From Mycolicibacterium parafortuitum (GTDB taxonomy: Bacteria > Actinomycetota > Actinomycetes > Mycobacteriales > Mycobacteriaceae), in contig NZ_AP022598.1 in the NCBI RefSeq assembly GCF_010725485.1, forward strand, positions 1,240,001 to 1,304,000: a stretch of 64,000 nucleotides of DNA, written 5' to 3'. The translations under genes were made by a program, and so were the position numbers. Shown piece by piece: positions 7,161 to 16,276 of this stretch. How positions within the stretch are numbered: the first letter of the stretch is position 1; each line of letters starts with the position of its first letter. The notes below the pieces were generated by a model, which saw nothing but the letters and a program-made list of their open reading frames with translations, had not been told where the DNA came from and ran no database searches.

Positions 7161-9557
7161 CTAAGCATTGAGCAGTCGCTCGCCGATGACACCCTGGGCG
7201 CGCAGCGCCGTGATCTGCTCGGGCGTCAGGCCCATCTCGGCGAGCACCTCGTCGTTGTGCTGGCCGAGGGTCGGAGACGGCGTGCGGTGGTGTCGCGCCG
7301 GACCCGGCGTGATCCGAAACGGCCAGCCGGGGAAGCGTTGTCGTCCCGCGATCTCGTGGTCGAGGTCGACATAGAACCCGCGCGCATCGAGTTGGTCGAC
7401 CTCGTACATGCGATCGGCCGTCATCAGTCGCGCGGCGGGCACGCCGCGCGCCAACAGGGCCTCGGCGAAATCCTCGGCACGGTTCGCCGCGGCGTGTTCG
7501 GCCAGCACCGCGTCGAACTCGTCATGGTGGCGCAACCGGGCGGCCGCCGAACTGAATCGCGGATCCTCACGCAGGTCGGGTCGGCCGATGACCTCGGTCA
7601 CGCCGGCCCAATCGGTGTCGTCGCGCACCGAGACCGCGATCCAATCGTCCTCCCCCGGCGTGGGGTAGACGCCCTGCGCATAGTCGCGGTGCCGGTTGCC
7701 CTCCCGTTCGCACACCCGTCCGGTCATCGAGTACTCGATGACCGGTTCGGCCGTCACGGCGGCACCGACCTCGATCTGCGCCACCTCGATCAGTTGCCCC
7801 TCACCGGTGCGGCGCCGGTGCTCGAGCGCGGCGAGCAGCGCCACCGTCGCATGCACCCCGGCGATGGGGTCGGCCGGACCTTGCAGGTTGCACGGCGGCC
7901 CGTCGGCGTATCCGGTCACCGCCGACATCCCGGCCAGCTGTTCGATGTTGAGTGCCCACCCGACGTAATCGCGCCATGGTCCGTCCAGTCCGAAGCCCGG
8001 CATCCGCACCATGATCACCCCGGGGTTGATCTTCACCAGGGAGTCGTAGTCCAGCCCGAACTGCTCGACGACCCGCGGCGAGAAGTTCTCGATCACCACG
8101 TCGGCCTCCGCGGCCAGCCGCATGGCCAGCTCCCGGCCCACGGCGCTGCCGAGGTCGAGGGTGATGTCGCGCTTGTTCAGGTTGGTGCCCTGCCACAGCG
8201 GCCCGATGTCGTACCACCGGTCGCTGCTGCGCAGCAGCGAGCCCGAATACCGGTGCCCGTCCGGACGCTGCACCGACTCGACCTTGACCACGTCGGCGCC
8301 GAATGCGCCGAGGTAGCAGGTCAGATACGCACCGGCCCAGAACGTACTGAGGTCGAAGACCTTCAGGCCCGCGAACGGGCTTCCCCCGTCCGTGCAGCCT
8401 TCGCCGCGCTGCTTGCGGTCGTCCCACGGCGTAGGGGCACTCTCGCCGAGAGCCGGTGCGGGCCGCGGCGAGGGCACCGGCGTCTTCGACAGCCGGAACG
8501 GGGCGCCCGGCCTACGGAACGGCACCTCCCCGGCGTCGGTCATCTGGCCGCCGTCGACGAAGAACCCGCGGTCGCGGTACTGGGGGCAATCCAGGATCGT
8601 CGCGCCGTCGTTGATCGGCGCGGCGGGGATACGCATGGCCTGGCTCAGCTCGACGAGGTCGGCGACCGGCATCGAATCCAGCCAGGGCTGCGCCTTCCCG
8701 AAGAACTCGTCGCGTTCCGGGCCGCCGAGCATGATGGCGAGTTGATGTTCGCCGAACTCCGGCAAACCGACCATCGCGCAGACGTCCAACCAGTGCTGCC
8801 CGGTCAGACAGTTGATACCGATCCAGCCGTCGGCGGCGCGAACGATGCCCAGCATCGGCGCCGCCTTCGAGTTGGTCGGCAAACCAAGGCTTTTCAAACG
8901 TTCCGCCATCAACATCGGATACGGCAACGTGCTCAACAGCGACTCGAACGCCGACACGTCGGCCTCGACGATGCGGCCCCGCTCCCCGTCGGCGACCCGC
9001 AGCGCGGTCAGCGCCGCCAGCGCCGCATAACCCCCGACGATGTACTCGGGGATGCGCGCCCCGGCCTGCACCGGCGGGCGGCCGAACTCGCGGGTGTTGA
9101 CCCATCCCGACGCCGCCTGCAGGGTCAGCGATGTCGACGGCTGATCCCGCCGAGGGCCGTCCTGGCCGTAGTCGGACACTCGGACGACGGCCAGATCGCT
9201 GTTGATCCGCTGCAGCGTGTCGCGGTCGAGCCCCCACTCGAACCGTTCGGTCGACCCGGGCGGGAGATCTTCGACCAGCAGATCGGCCCGCGCGAGCAGC
9301 TCGTGGACCTGCGCCAGGCCCGTGGGTGTCGTCAGATCTACTGTCAGACCGTGCTTTCCGGCATTCAGGTACTCGAACAGTCCGCCGTGTCCGGCGGCCT
9401 CGTCGCGGAACGGACCCCAGCGGCGCAGCGGATCCCCCGAGGGGGACTCGATCTTGCAGACCTCGGCGCCGAGGTCGACGAGAAGTTTGGTGCAGTACGG
9501 CGTCGCGATCTGAGTACCCAGTTCGACGACGCGCAGGCCGGCCAGCGCCGAGCTCAC
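7161..9557 (-). CDS. tandem-domain type III CoA-transferase (CaiB/BaiF)
   Basis: 798 residues, about twice the usual length: two CaiB/BaiF domains in one chain (about 1-395 and 405-798). Both begin with a family signature (LRVVELGTQIATPYCTKLL; LKVFDLSTFWAGAYL). The second half has GPADPIAGVHATVALLAAL, where the Asp is the catalytic nucleophile position that forms the aspartyl-CoA anhydride. In the first half the aligned segment reads IPEYIVGGYAALAAL, with Glu at that place, so domain 1 may be inactive or altered. GTG 9557 overlaps the stop of the aldehyde dehydrogenase (GTGA). Likely role: loading CoA onto the acid produced by that dehydrogenase. Confidence 0.87.
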   Translation of the reverse strand: MSSALAGLRVVELGTQIATPYCTKLLVDLGAEVCKIESPSGDPLRRWGPFRDEAAGHGGLFEYLNAGKHGLTVDLTTPTGLAQVHELLARADLLVEDLPPGSTERFEWGLDRDTLQRINSDLAVVRVSDYGQDGPRRDQPSTSLTLQAASGWVNTREFGRPPVQAGARIPEYIVGGYAALAALTALRVADGERGRIVEADVSAFESLLSTLPYPMLMAERLKSLGLPTNSKAAPMLGIVRAADGWIGINCLTGQHWLDVCAMVGLPEFGEHQLAIMLGGPERDEFFGKAQPWLDSMPVADLVELSQAMRIPAAPINDGATILDCPQYRDRGFFVDGGQMTDAGEVPFRRPGAPFRLSKTPVPSPRPAPALGESAPTPWDDRKQRGEGCTDGGSPFAGLKVFDLSTFWAGAYLTCYLGAFGADVVKVESVQRPDGHRYSGSLLRSSDRWYDIGPLWQGTNLNKRDITLDLGSAVGRELAMRLAAEADVVIENFSPRVVEQFGLDYDSLVKINPGVIMVRMPGFGLDGPWRDYVGWALNIEQLAGMSAVTGYADGPPCNLQGPADPIAGVHATVALLAALEHRRRTGEGQLIEVAQIEVGAAVTAEPVIEYSMTGRVCEREGNRHRDYAQGVYPTPGEDDWIAVSVRDDTDWAGVTEVIGRPDLREDPRFSSAAARLRHHDEFDAVLAEHAAANRAEDFAEALLARGVPAARLMTADRMYEVDQLDARGFYVDLDHEIAGRQRFPGWPFRITPGPARHHRTPSPTLGQHNDEVLAEMGLTPEQITALRAQGVIGERLLNA

Positions 9558-11011
9558 GCGGGTACCCCGATCGCCTTCGGTTCCATGTAGGCCCGCAGCC
9601 CCAGCACTCCGCCTTCTCGACCGATGCCGCTCTGCTTGAAGCCGCCGAACGGGGCGTCGCCGGGGATGGTGCCGTTGATGGAGACCTGACCGGTCCTGAT
9701 GCGGCGGGCGACCGCGAGGGCGCGGTCGACGTCGCCACCCCAGACCGCACCGCCCAGCCCGTACGGGGAGTTGTTGGCGATGGCCGCGGCGTCGTCGTCA
9801 CCGCTGTGTCGCAGCACCGTCAGCACCGGCCCGAACACCTCCTCCTGCGCGATGTACGAGTCCGGGCCGGCATCGGTCAGGATCGTCGGTTCGAAAAAGT
9901 TTCCGCCCGAGGGGTTTTCGAGAATGTCGCCGCCGGTCACCACCTTGGCCCCGTCGGCCTCGGCGCGGCGGACGAAGCCGCGCACACGCTCCAGATGCTC
10001 CCTGCTGATCAGCGGCCCCATGTCGACCCCGTCCTCTGCGGGGTCGCCGACCTTGACGGCGCGCGCGAGGTCCACCAGCCGGGCCACGACCTCGTCGTGG
10101 CGTTCGGCGGGCACCACCAGCCGGCTGTTGAGGATGCACGCCTGCCCGGCGTGCAGCGTGCACCCTTCGAAGAGCAGTCGCTCGAGCAGCTCGTCGGTCA
10201 GCTCGACATCGTCGAGGAGCACGCTGGCCGATTTTCCGCCGCACTCCAGCAGAATCCGTTTCATCGTGCCCGCCGCACCGGCCATCACGTCCCTGCCCAC
10301 CGACGAACTGCCGGTGAAACTCACCATGTCCACCCGGGGGTCCAGGGTCAGAACCCTGCTCGCCTCGATTCCGGTCGGGGTCACGACGTTGACGACCCCG
10401 GGAGGAATATCGGTTTCCTCCTTGATGATTCGCGCGAGCGCCAGACCGGCCAGGGGCGTCAGCGGCGAGGGCTTCAGCACGAGCGTGTTGCCCGCGGCTA
10501 GCGTGGCACCGACCTTCATCACGTTGAGCGTGTGCGGAAAGTTCCACGGTGTCATGACCGCGACCACGCCGAGAGGTTCGTAGCGCAGCAGCGTCGTGCC
10601 CGCCGCTCCCCACGCATCCATCGGCGCCTCAGCCGGCTCGAGGGCGAGTTCGGCGGAGTGACCGGCCATGAACGCCGGGCCGTCCACGTGGATCAATCGC
10701 TCGTTTGCCGTACAGCCCCACTCCGCTTGCGCGAGCGCGTAGATGTCGTCGCCGTGGGCGAGCAGCGCATCACTGAGCTGCTGCAGACATCTGGCCCGCT
10801 CCTCCGGTGCCGCCGTGGCCCAGGGGCCGGAGTCGAACGCCGTCCGCGCCGCGGCGATGGCCTGTTCGACCTGCGCCACCCCGGCATCGGGTGCGGTCGC
10901 GAGAACCTCGCCGGTGGACGGGTTGGTGACCTCGTAGCGGGCGCCGTCCGCGGACACCCAATGGCCGTTGATGAACAGGTCGTAGTCGTCGACGAGGCTG
11001 GACGAGGCCAT
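9554..11011 (-). CDS. aldehyde dehydrogenase (NAD-dependent type)
   Basis: 485 residues from ATG 11011 (MASSSLVDDYDLFING); longer in-frame starts up to 11110 add a non-homologous leader. Motifs: VMTPWNFPHTLN, FTGSSSVG for nucleotide binding, LLECGGKSA with the general-base Glu, and HAGQACILNSR with the catalytic Cys. It oxidises an aldehyde to the acid. It is translationally coupled to the tandem CoA-transferase and divergent from the P450 at 11249, so P450 hydroxylation, aldehyde oxidation and CoA activation would be regulated from one intergenic region. Confidence 0.9.
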   Translation of the reverse strand: MASSSLVDDYDLFINGHWVSADGARYEVTNPSTGEVLATAPDAGVAQVEQAIAAARTAFDSGPWATAAPEERARCLQQLSDALLAHGDDIYALAQAEWGCTANERLIHVDGPAFMAGHSAELALEPAEAPMDAWGAAGTTLLRYEPLGVVAVMTPWNFPHTLNVMKVGATLAAGNTLVLKPSPLTPLAGLALARIIKEETDIPPGVVNVVTPTGIEASRVLTLDPRVDMVSFTGSSSVGRDVMAGAAGTMKRILLECGGKSASVLLDDVELTDELLERLLFEGCTLHAGQACILNSRLVVPAERHDEVVARLVDLARAVKVGDPAEDGVDMGPLISREHLERVRGFVRRAEADGAKVVTGGDILENPSGGNFFEPTILTDAGPDSYIAQEEVFGPVLTVLRHSGDDDAAAIANNSPYGLGGAVWGGDVDRALAVARRIRTGQVSINGTIPGDAPFGGFKQSGIGREGGVLGLRAYMEPKAIGVPA

Positions 11012-11204
11012 CAGATCACTGGACCTTCCTGGTTGCCCTACAGATGGTGGCCGGCCGTGCGTATGCACCGAGATATCCGACATCTGCGACTTGTGTGTAC
11101 ACCGGCCCAAGTCGGTCCGTCAATGGTTGACCGCGTTTAAGCTGCGGGAATGCCGATTGACACTCGAGCTACCGGTGCGGTAGACACAGAATAGCCGGAC
11201 ATTT

Positions 11205-11223
11205 TGTCGGTATCTGTCCGACA
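11205..11223. promoter_or_regulatory. putative operator TGTCGG-N7-CCGACA
   Basis: Perfect 6-base arms around TATCTGT, 25 bases before the P450 start. A related half-site, CCGACATCTG, occurs at about 11077, and CCGACAGATG overlaps the right arm. It is unlike the GAGAAT-type sites, suggesting that the igr-like operon and the divergent aldehyde dehydrogenase gene answer to a different regulator, possibly the TetR at 17467. Confidence 0.5.
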
Positions 11224-11248
11224 GATGAGGTTTTGAGGAGAATCCTGC

Positions 11249-12475
11249 GTGCCCACTGAATCCCGGCCCGATGTGAAGCCAAGACCGACCTCCACGCATC
11301 CGCTGCATTCCCCGGACTTCTACGCCGGAGACCCGTACCCGGCCTACCGGGAACTGCGGAAGACCACCCCGGTGGTGTGGAACGACACCACGAACTTCTG
11401 GGCCCTGACCAAATACGAGGACGTCCGCTTCGTGTCGGGGCATCCGGGGTTGTTCTCGTCGACCAAAGGCATCACCATCCCGGATCCCGAGCAACCCGAG
11501 CCGGTGCAGGAAGGCAATCTGATCTTCACCGATCCGCCCCGGCACCGTCAGTTGCGCAAGCTGATCAACGCGGGCTTCACCCGTCGTCAGGTGACATTGC
11601 TGGAGCCCACGGTCCGGCGGATCGTCGCCGGAATCGTCGAGGGCATCGACCCGTCCCGCGAGTACGAGTTCGCCGAGGAGATCGCGGCACCGCTGCCGAC
11701 CCGGATGATCGCCGAGATGCTCGGCGCCCCGCCGGAGGATTGGGAGAGATTCCGCACCTGGTCCGATGCGGCCGTCGGGACCGCGGACCCCGACATCGAG
11801 ATGGATCATCTGGTCGCGCTCGGTGAACTCTACGAGTACTTCACCGCACTGATCGAGGCTCGGCGGTCCGGCCAGGTGACCGGGCAAGACGATCTGCTGA
11901 GCATCCTCGCCGCCGCGGAGGTCGACGGCGAGCGCCTCACGGACGCCGACCTGCTCAACTTCTCGTTTCTGCTTCTGGTCGCGGGCAACGAGACCACCCG
12001 CAACCTGATCGCACTCGGCACCGCGGCGCTGCTCGACCATCCTGACCAGTTGGCGTTGCTTCGATCCGACCCGTCGATGCTGACCTGCGCGGTCGAGGAG
12101 ATGCTGCGGTACACCAGCCCGGTCACCCACATGGCGCGCCGGGCCACCGCCGATGTGGACATCCGCGGGCAGAAGATCAAGGCCGGCGACACCGTGGTGA
12201 TGCTCTACGGCGCCGCGAATCGGGACGAGGAGATCTTCGGCCCGAACAGCGAGGAGTTCGACATCACCCGAAACCCGAACCCGCACATCGCCTTCGGCGC
12301 GGGTGAACACGCCTGTCTGGGCGCCCAGCTGGCACGACTGGAGGCGCGGGTGATGTTCGAGGTGCTGCTCGGCGCATACCCGAGCATCGAACTGACCGGT
12401 GACGTGACCCGGCTGCGGGCGACGATGGTGCCGGGCGTCAAACGTATGCCGGTGCGCCTGAAAGCGAGTGTCTGA
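11249..12475 (+). CDS. cytochrome P450
   Basis: 408 residues; GTG 11249 follows GAGGAG. P450 landmarks: I-helix AGNETTRN, K-helix ExxR in VEEMLRYTSP, and heme loop FGAGEHACLGAQLARLE with the thiolate Cys. First gene of an igr-like operon; its stop overlaps the next ATG (TGATG). In the M. tuberculosis igr operon this place is taken by the steroid C26/27 hydroxylase gene cyp125; I infer a terminal side-chain hydroxylase here by position and do not claim CYP125 orthology. No ferredoxin or reductase gene is adjacent. Confidence 0.92.
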   Translation: MPTESRPDVKPRPTSTHPLHSPDFYAGDPYPAYRELRKTTPVVWNDTTNFWALTKYEDVRFVSGHPGLFSSTKGITIPDPEQPEPVQEGNLIFTDPPRHRQLRKLINAGFTRRQVTLLEPTVRRIVAGIVEGIDPSREYEFAEEIAAPLPTRMIAEMLGAPPEDWERFRTWSDAAVGTADPDIEMDHLVALGELYEYFTALIEARRSGQVTGQDDLLSILAAAEVDGERLTDADLLNFSFLLLVAGNETTRNLIALGTAALLDHPDQLALLRSDPSMLTCAVEEMLRYTSPVTHMARRATADVDIRGQKIKAGDTVVMLYGAANRDEEIFGPNSEEFDITRNPNPHIAFGAGEHACLGAQLARLEARVMFEVLLGAYPSIELTGDVTRLRATMVPGVKRMPVRLKASV

Positions 12476-13647
12476 TGGACTTCGATTACACCCCGGAACA
12501 GGAACAGCTCCGCAAGGAGTTCCGGGAGCGGCTGGAGGCCGTGATGACCCCGGAGCGCCGGGCGGCCGTCGCGGGTCTGATGGAGGGCGGCGCCGCGATG
12601 ACCGAGTGCAGGAAGGCGCTCGGCGAAGCGGGGCTACTCGGTGTGGCGTGGCCCGTCGAGTTCGGCGGACGCGGGCTGACCGCGTTGGAGCAGTACATCT
12701 TCAACGAAGAGGCGCGCCGCGTGAACGCGCCGCTGCCGATGATCACGCTCAACACCGTCGGGCCGACGCTCATCGAGTACGGCACCGAGGAGCAGAAACA
12801 GAGGTTTCTCCCCGCGATCCTGAAAGGCTCCGTGGAGTTCGCGATCGGTTACTCCGAACCCGGCGCGGGAAGCGACCTCGCGTCGTTGCGGACCACCGCG
12901 GTGCGCGACGGGAACGAGTTCGTCATCAACGGATCCAAGATGTTCACCAGTGGGGCGGAGTTCGCCGACTACGTCTGGCTGGCGGCGCGGACAGACCCGG
13001 AAGCCAAGAAGCACAAGGGCATCACCGTCTTCATCGTGCCCACCGACTCCCCCGGATTCTCGTGGAAGCCGCTGCACACGATGCCCGGTGTGTCGACCTA
13101 CTACACGTTCTACGACGACGTGCGGGTCCCCGAGAGCGCGATCGTGCTCGGCGAGAACCAGGGCTGGAAGCTGGTGACCAACCAGCTGAACCTCGAACGT
13201 GCCGCACTGGGCAACCTCGGTGCGCTGGAGCCGCTGTTCGCCAAGACCCTGGAGTGGGCCAAGACGACGCCTCTCGACGACGGGCGCGTCATCGACCTGC
13301 CGCAGGCCCTGGCCCGGGTCGAGGCGCAGGTCGCCGCCTACCGCCTGCTCAACCTGCGCGTCAACACCAACATGGGAGCCGGCGCCCTCGGCATGGGAGA
13401 GGCTTCGGCAGCAAAGGTTTTCGGGACCGAACTCACCCAGCAGGTGGCCCGCGAACTGCTCGACGTGGTCGGCCAGGCCGGCACCCGCAAGGGCACCGAC
13501 GCCCCGCTGAAGGGCGAACTCGAAAGCGCCTACCGGCTCGCCGTCATCAACACCTTCGGCGGCGGTGCGAACGAACTGCAACGCGACATCATCGCCATGG
13601 CCGGTCTGGGGATGCCGCGCGCACCCCGCGACATGCGAGCGTCCTGA
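12475..13647 (+). CDS. acyl-CoA dehydrogenase, ChsE-like subunit A
   Basis: 390 residues; ATG 12475 overlaps the P450 stop by one base. It is a long-type FadE with GYSEPGAGSDLASLRT (flavin/substrate loop) and NTFGGGANELQRDIIA near the C-terminus. Together with the FadE at 14648 it gives two dissimilar acyl-CoA dehydrogenase genes in one operon, as in the alpha2beta2 ChsE1-ChsE2 steroid side-chain dehydrogenase of M. tuberculosis. Expected reaction: desaturation of a side-chain acyl-CoA. Pairing is inferred from synteny. Confidence 0.87.
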   Translation: MDFDYTPEQEQLRKEFRERLEAVMTPERRAAVAGLMEGGAAMTECRKALGEAGLLGVAWPVEFGGRGLTALEQYIFNEEARRVNAPLPMITLNTVGPTLIEYGTEEQKQRFLPAILKGSVEFAIGYSEPGAGSDLASLRTTAVRDGNEFVINGSKMFTSGAEFADYVWLAARTDPEAKKHKGITVFIVPTDSPGFSWKPLHTMPGVSTYYTFYDDVRVPESAIVLGENQGWKLVTNQLNLERAALGNLGALEPLFAKTLEWAKTTPLDDGRVIDLPQALARVEAQVAAYRLLNLRVNTNMGAGALGMGEASAAKVFGTELTQQVARELLDVVGQAGTRKGTDAPLKGELESAYRLAVINTFGGGANELQRDIIAMAGLGMPRAPRDMRAS

Positions 13648-13663
13648 GAAAGGGAATCCAGCA

Positions 13664-14218
13664 GTGACCGACACAGCAAAAGACGAACTGCGCGAACGCC
13701 TCGACGCGCTCATCGGCACACCCACCGACGGTGTCGGCAAGCCGGTGCACGCGCCCGACCCGGTGAACGCCGCGATGATCCGGCACTGGGCGTACGCGCT
13801 GAACGACATGAACCCCGCATATCTCGATCCGGAGTTCGCGCAGAACTCCCGGCACGGCGCGATCGTGTCGCCGCCGGTGATGTTGCAGACGTGGACGATG
13901 CCGCCCCCGAAGCTGGAGGGCATCCACGAACGCGGCGGGGTGCCGATCGAGATGAAGGGTGAGAACCCGCTGCAGTTCCTGTCCGACGCCGGTTACACCG
14001 GAATCATCGCGACCAACTCGGAGTTCGAGATCGAGCGCTATCCGCGTGTCGGAGACGAGATCACGTCCGAGACGGTGTTCGATTCCATCTCCGACGAGAA
14101 GAAGACGGCCATGGGCAACGGCTTCTTCGTCACGTGGGTCACCACCTACCGCGACCAGAACGGCGACGTCATCGGACGCCAGTGGTTCCGGACCCTGCGA
14201 TTCAAGACGGGTGGATGA
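13664..14218 (+). CDS. MaoC-like protein, ChsH2 N-terminal-domain-like
   Basis: 184 residues from GTG 13664 (AGGGAATCC upstream). Hot-dog fold with RHWAYALNDMNPAYLDPEFA and GAIVSPPVMLQTW; where an active hydratase would have a His (NPxHxD) this protein has Tyr (NPAYLD). It matches the non-catalytic MaoC half of ChsH2, which pairs with the catalytic ChsH1 subunit. In M. tuberculosis ChsH2 this domain is fused to a DUF35 domain; here it ends with TGA at 14218 and the DUF35 gene starts at the overlapping ATG. Confidence 0.83.
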   Translation: MTDTAKDELRERLDALIGTPTDGVGKPVHAPDPVNAAMIRHWAYALNDMNPAYLDPEFAQNSRHGAIVSPPVMLQTWTMPPPKLEGIHERGGVPIEMKGENPLQFLSDAGYTGIIATNSEFEIERYPRVGDEITSETVFDSISDEKKTAMGNGFFVTWVTTYRDQNGDVIGRQWFRTLRFKTGG

Positions 14219-14631
14219 TGGCCAGCAGACTCGCCCCGTCGATCAGCCCGGACACCGAGTTCTTCTGGTCCGGCCTCAAGGAGCACGAACTGCGGATCCA
14301 GCGCTGCACCGACTGCACGACGCTGCGCGTTCCGCCCCGGCCGATGTGCGGAAACTGCCAGTCACTGAATTGGGACCACGTGGTGTCCACCGGACGCGGC
14401 ACCGTCTACAGCTTCGTGATGCCGCAGTACCCGCCGCTGCCGTTTCTCGAGTATCCCTATGTCGTCTCGCTGATCGAGCTCGACGAGGGTGTCCGCATCG
14501 TGTCGAACCTGTGCGAGATCGCACCGGACGCGATCGAGGTCGGTATGCCGGTCGAGGTTTTCTACGAGACCTTCGAGGCACTTCCCAGTGGGGAAGAGCT
14601 GGTGCTGCACCAATTCCGGCCGGTGCGCTGA
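14215..14631 (+). CDS. DUF35 OB-fold / zinc-ribbon protein, ChsH2 C-terminal-domain-like
   Basis: 138 residues; ATG 14215 (or 14218) overlaps the preceding stop. N-terminal rubredoxin-like zinc ribbon with two CxxC pairs (RCTDCTTLRV and PMCGNCQSL), then an OB fold (GTVYSFVMPQYPP, VSLIELDEGVRIVSNL). In steroid side-chain cleavage the DUF35 part of ChsH2 binds the Ltp2 aldolase; here it is a free-standing gene between the two MaoC/FadE pairs. Expected to bind the product of 16277-17449. The shortness is normal for the domain. Confidence 0.87.
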   Translation: MMASRLAPSISPDTEFFWSGLKEHELRIQRCTDCTTLRVPPRPMCGNCQSLNWDHVVSTGRGTVYSFVMPQYPPLPFLEYPYVVSLIELDEGVRIVSNLCEIAPDAIEVGMPVEVFYETFEALPSGEELVLHQFRPVR

Positions 14632-14647
14632 GCAGGGGGAAAGACAC

Positions 14648-15757
14648 ATGGACTTCACCTTCACCGAGGAGCAGGAGACCGTCGCCAAGGTCGCCCGCCA
14701 GCTGTTCGAGCATCGAGCCACCCCGGAGCACCTGACCGAGCTCGAGTCAGGCGAGATCCGGCACGACGCGGCGTTGTGGGCCGAGTTGGCGTCGTCCGAC
14801 CTGCTCGGGATCGCGTTGCCCGAATCGGTCGGTGGCACCGGTGGCGGCTTCCTCGAACTCGGGGTGCTGCTCAGCGAGGTCGGCTACAGCGTCGCGCCGG
14901 TGCCGGTGTACGCCACCCTCGCTCTCGGCGCGGATACCATTGCCCGGCACGGCGATTCGGCGCTGCAGCAACGCTTCCTGCCCGGCGTCGTCGACGGCAG
15001 CGTGCTGTTGACGGCCGCGTTGGCAGAACCGGGGAACTCCGATCCGGCGGCACCGCGGACCACCGCGCGAGCCGACGGTGACGGGTGGCGGCTCACCGGT
15101 GTCAAGGAGCTGGTTCCCGGCGCTCAGCTCGCCGACGCCATCGTGGTCTCGGCCAGGACCGACGACGGGCCGGGTCTGTTCGTCGTTGCGACGGGCGCCG
15201 GCGTCGAGGTGACCCCGGTCGCGACGACCAACGGCGAGCCGTTCGCCGACGTCGAACTCAGCGATGCCCTCGGGTGGCGGCTCACCGAGCACGCCGACGG
15301 CGACATCGTCGGCGCGTTGTACACCCGGGCCCTGGTCGGGCTGTGCGCGATGCAGCTCGGCGTCGCCGAGCGGGCACTGAAACTGGCTGCGTCCTACACC
15401 AGCGAGCGCGAGCAGTTCGGCCGTCCCATCGGGTCGTTCCAGGCCGTGCAGCAGCGTCTGGCCGACGCGTTCATCGACGTCCAGGCGATCCGCTGGACCG
15501 CGTGGCACGCGGCCTGGCTGATCGCCGAGGGCAGGCCGGCCGACCGCGCCGCGGCGATCGCGAAGTTCTGGGCGGCCGAGGCAGGCGCCCGCGTGACCGC
15601 CTCGGCCCAGCAGGTGCACGGCGGTATGGGCATCGACGTGACCTATCCCCTGTCCCGGTATTTCCTGTGGGCCAAGCAGATCGAACTCGCGCTGGGTCCG
15701 GCCTCGGCGCAGCTGGCCCGGCTCGGCAACGCATACGCGGAAGGACTGACCCCATGA
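14648..15757 (+). CDS. acyl-CoA dehydrogenase, ChsE-like subunit B
   Basis: 369 residues; ATG 14648 after a GGGGGAAAG purine run. Family motifs include EREQFGRPIGSFQAVQQRL and QVHGGMGIDVTYPLSRY. The last differs from the GFTWE form seen in the FadE proteins at 1-945 and 2260-3369: Thr replaces the Glu that normally acts as base. That fits a heteromeric enzyme in which only one subunit is catalytic, as in ChsE1-ChsE2. Its stop overlaps the next start (ATGA), so it is coupled to the ChsH1-like hydratase. Confidence 0.87.
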   Translation: MDFTFTEEQETVAKVARQLFEHRATPEHLTELESGEIRHDAALWAELASSDLLGIALPESVGGTGGGFLELGVLLSEVGYSVAPVPVYATLALGADTIARHGDSALQQRFLPGVVDGSVLLTAALAEPGNSDPAAPRTTARADGDGWRLTGVKELVPGAQLADAIVVSARTDDGPGLFVVATGAGVEVTPVATTNGEPFADVELSDALGWRLTEHADGDIVGALYTRALVGLCAMQLGVAERALKLAASYTSEREQFGRPIGSFQAVQQRLADAFIDVQAIRWTAWHAAWLIAEGRPADRAAAIAKFWAAEAGARVTASAQQVHGGMGIDVTYPLSRYFLWAKQIELALGPASAQLARLGNAYAEGLTP

Positions 15758-16206
15758 CCTCCACCCTGAACCGCACCACGACCCTGGCGTGGAACGCCAT
15801 CAACGTCGGCGACGAGGTGACACCGATGGACGTTCCCGTCACCACGACACTGATCGTGGCCGGCGCCATCGCGTCCCGCGACTACATGCCGGTTCACCAC
15901 GACCGCGACTTCGCCAATTCGCAAGGCTCCAAGGACATCTTCCTCAACATCCTGACCACCAACGGGCTGTGCGTGAAGTTCCTGCATGACTGGGCGGGTC
16001 CCGAAGCGGTGGTCAAGAAGCTGTCCATCCGGCTCGGCGTACCGGCCTACCCGAACGACGCGCTGCGGTTCGAGGGCAGCGTCACCGGCAAATCCGTCGC
16101 GGACGGCGAGGGCTTGGTCGAGGTCACCTTCAAGGGCACCAACAGTCTGGGCGATCACGTCAAGGGCACCGCCGTGCTGAGCCTGCTCGAGGGAGTCGGC
16201 GCGTGA
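15754..16206 (+). CDS. MaoC-like enoyl-CoA hydratase, ChsH1-like
   Basis: 150-residue hot-dog protein with SRDYMPVHHDRDFANSQG: Asp and His of the hydratase-2 site are present, unlike in the MaoC partner at 13664. This is the arrangement of the ChsH1-ChsH2(MaoC) heteromer, where the short subunit carries the active site. Predicted role: hydration of the side-chain enoyl-CoA to the beta-hydroxyacyl-CoA that the Ltp2-like aldolase then cleaves. ATG 15754 overlaps the FadE stop. Confidence 0.87.
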   Translation: MTSTLNRTTTLAWNAINVGDEVTPMDVPVTTTLIVAGAIASRDYMPVHHDRDFANSQGSKDIFLNILTTNGLCVKFLHDWAGPEAVVKKLSIRLGVPAYPNDALRFEGSVTGKSVADGEGLVEVTFKGTNSLGDHVKGTAVLSLLEGVGA

Positions 16207-16220
16207 CCCCGAAGACGACA

Positions 16221-16258
16221 ACGAGTGAGGATCGCAGCGAGGCACGAGCGAGGACCGG
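16221..16258. repeat. GAGCGAGG-rich short actinobacterial repeat
   Basis: The 70-base gap between the hydratase and aldolase genes holds a purine-rich run built from GAGTGAGG, GCAGCGAGG, CACGAGCGAGG and GAACGAGG units. Similar GAGCGAAGCGA-type words occur inside the symporter gene at 40413-40440. It looks like a small dispersed element; its final GAGGAGG also serves as ribosome-binding site for GTG 16277. Confidence 0.4.
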
Positions 16259-16276
16259 AACGAGGAGGAGTCGAGC

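Noticed and set aside
6765..9590. 941-codon open frame on the plus strand
   Set aside because: It is antisense to the tandem CoA-transferase and out of frame with the MaoC gene; composition is Arg/Gly/Val-rich nonsense and no ribosome-binding site fits. A shadow of high GC coding DNA.
16207..16276. Promoter or riboswitch before the aldolase gene
   Set aside because: The gap is a purine-rich repeat with no convincing -10/-35 or conserved RNA fold; the operon is probably continuous.
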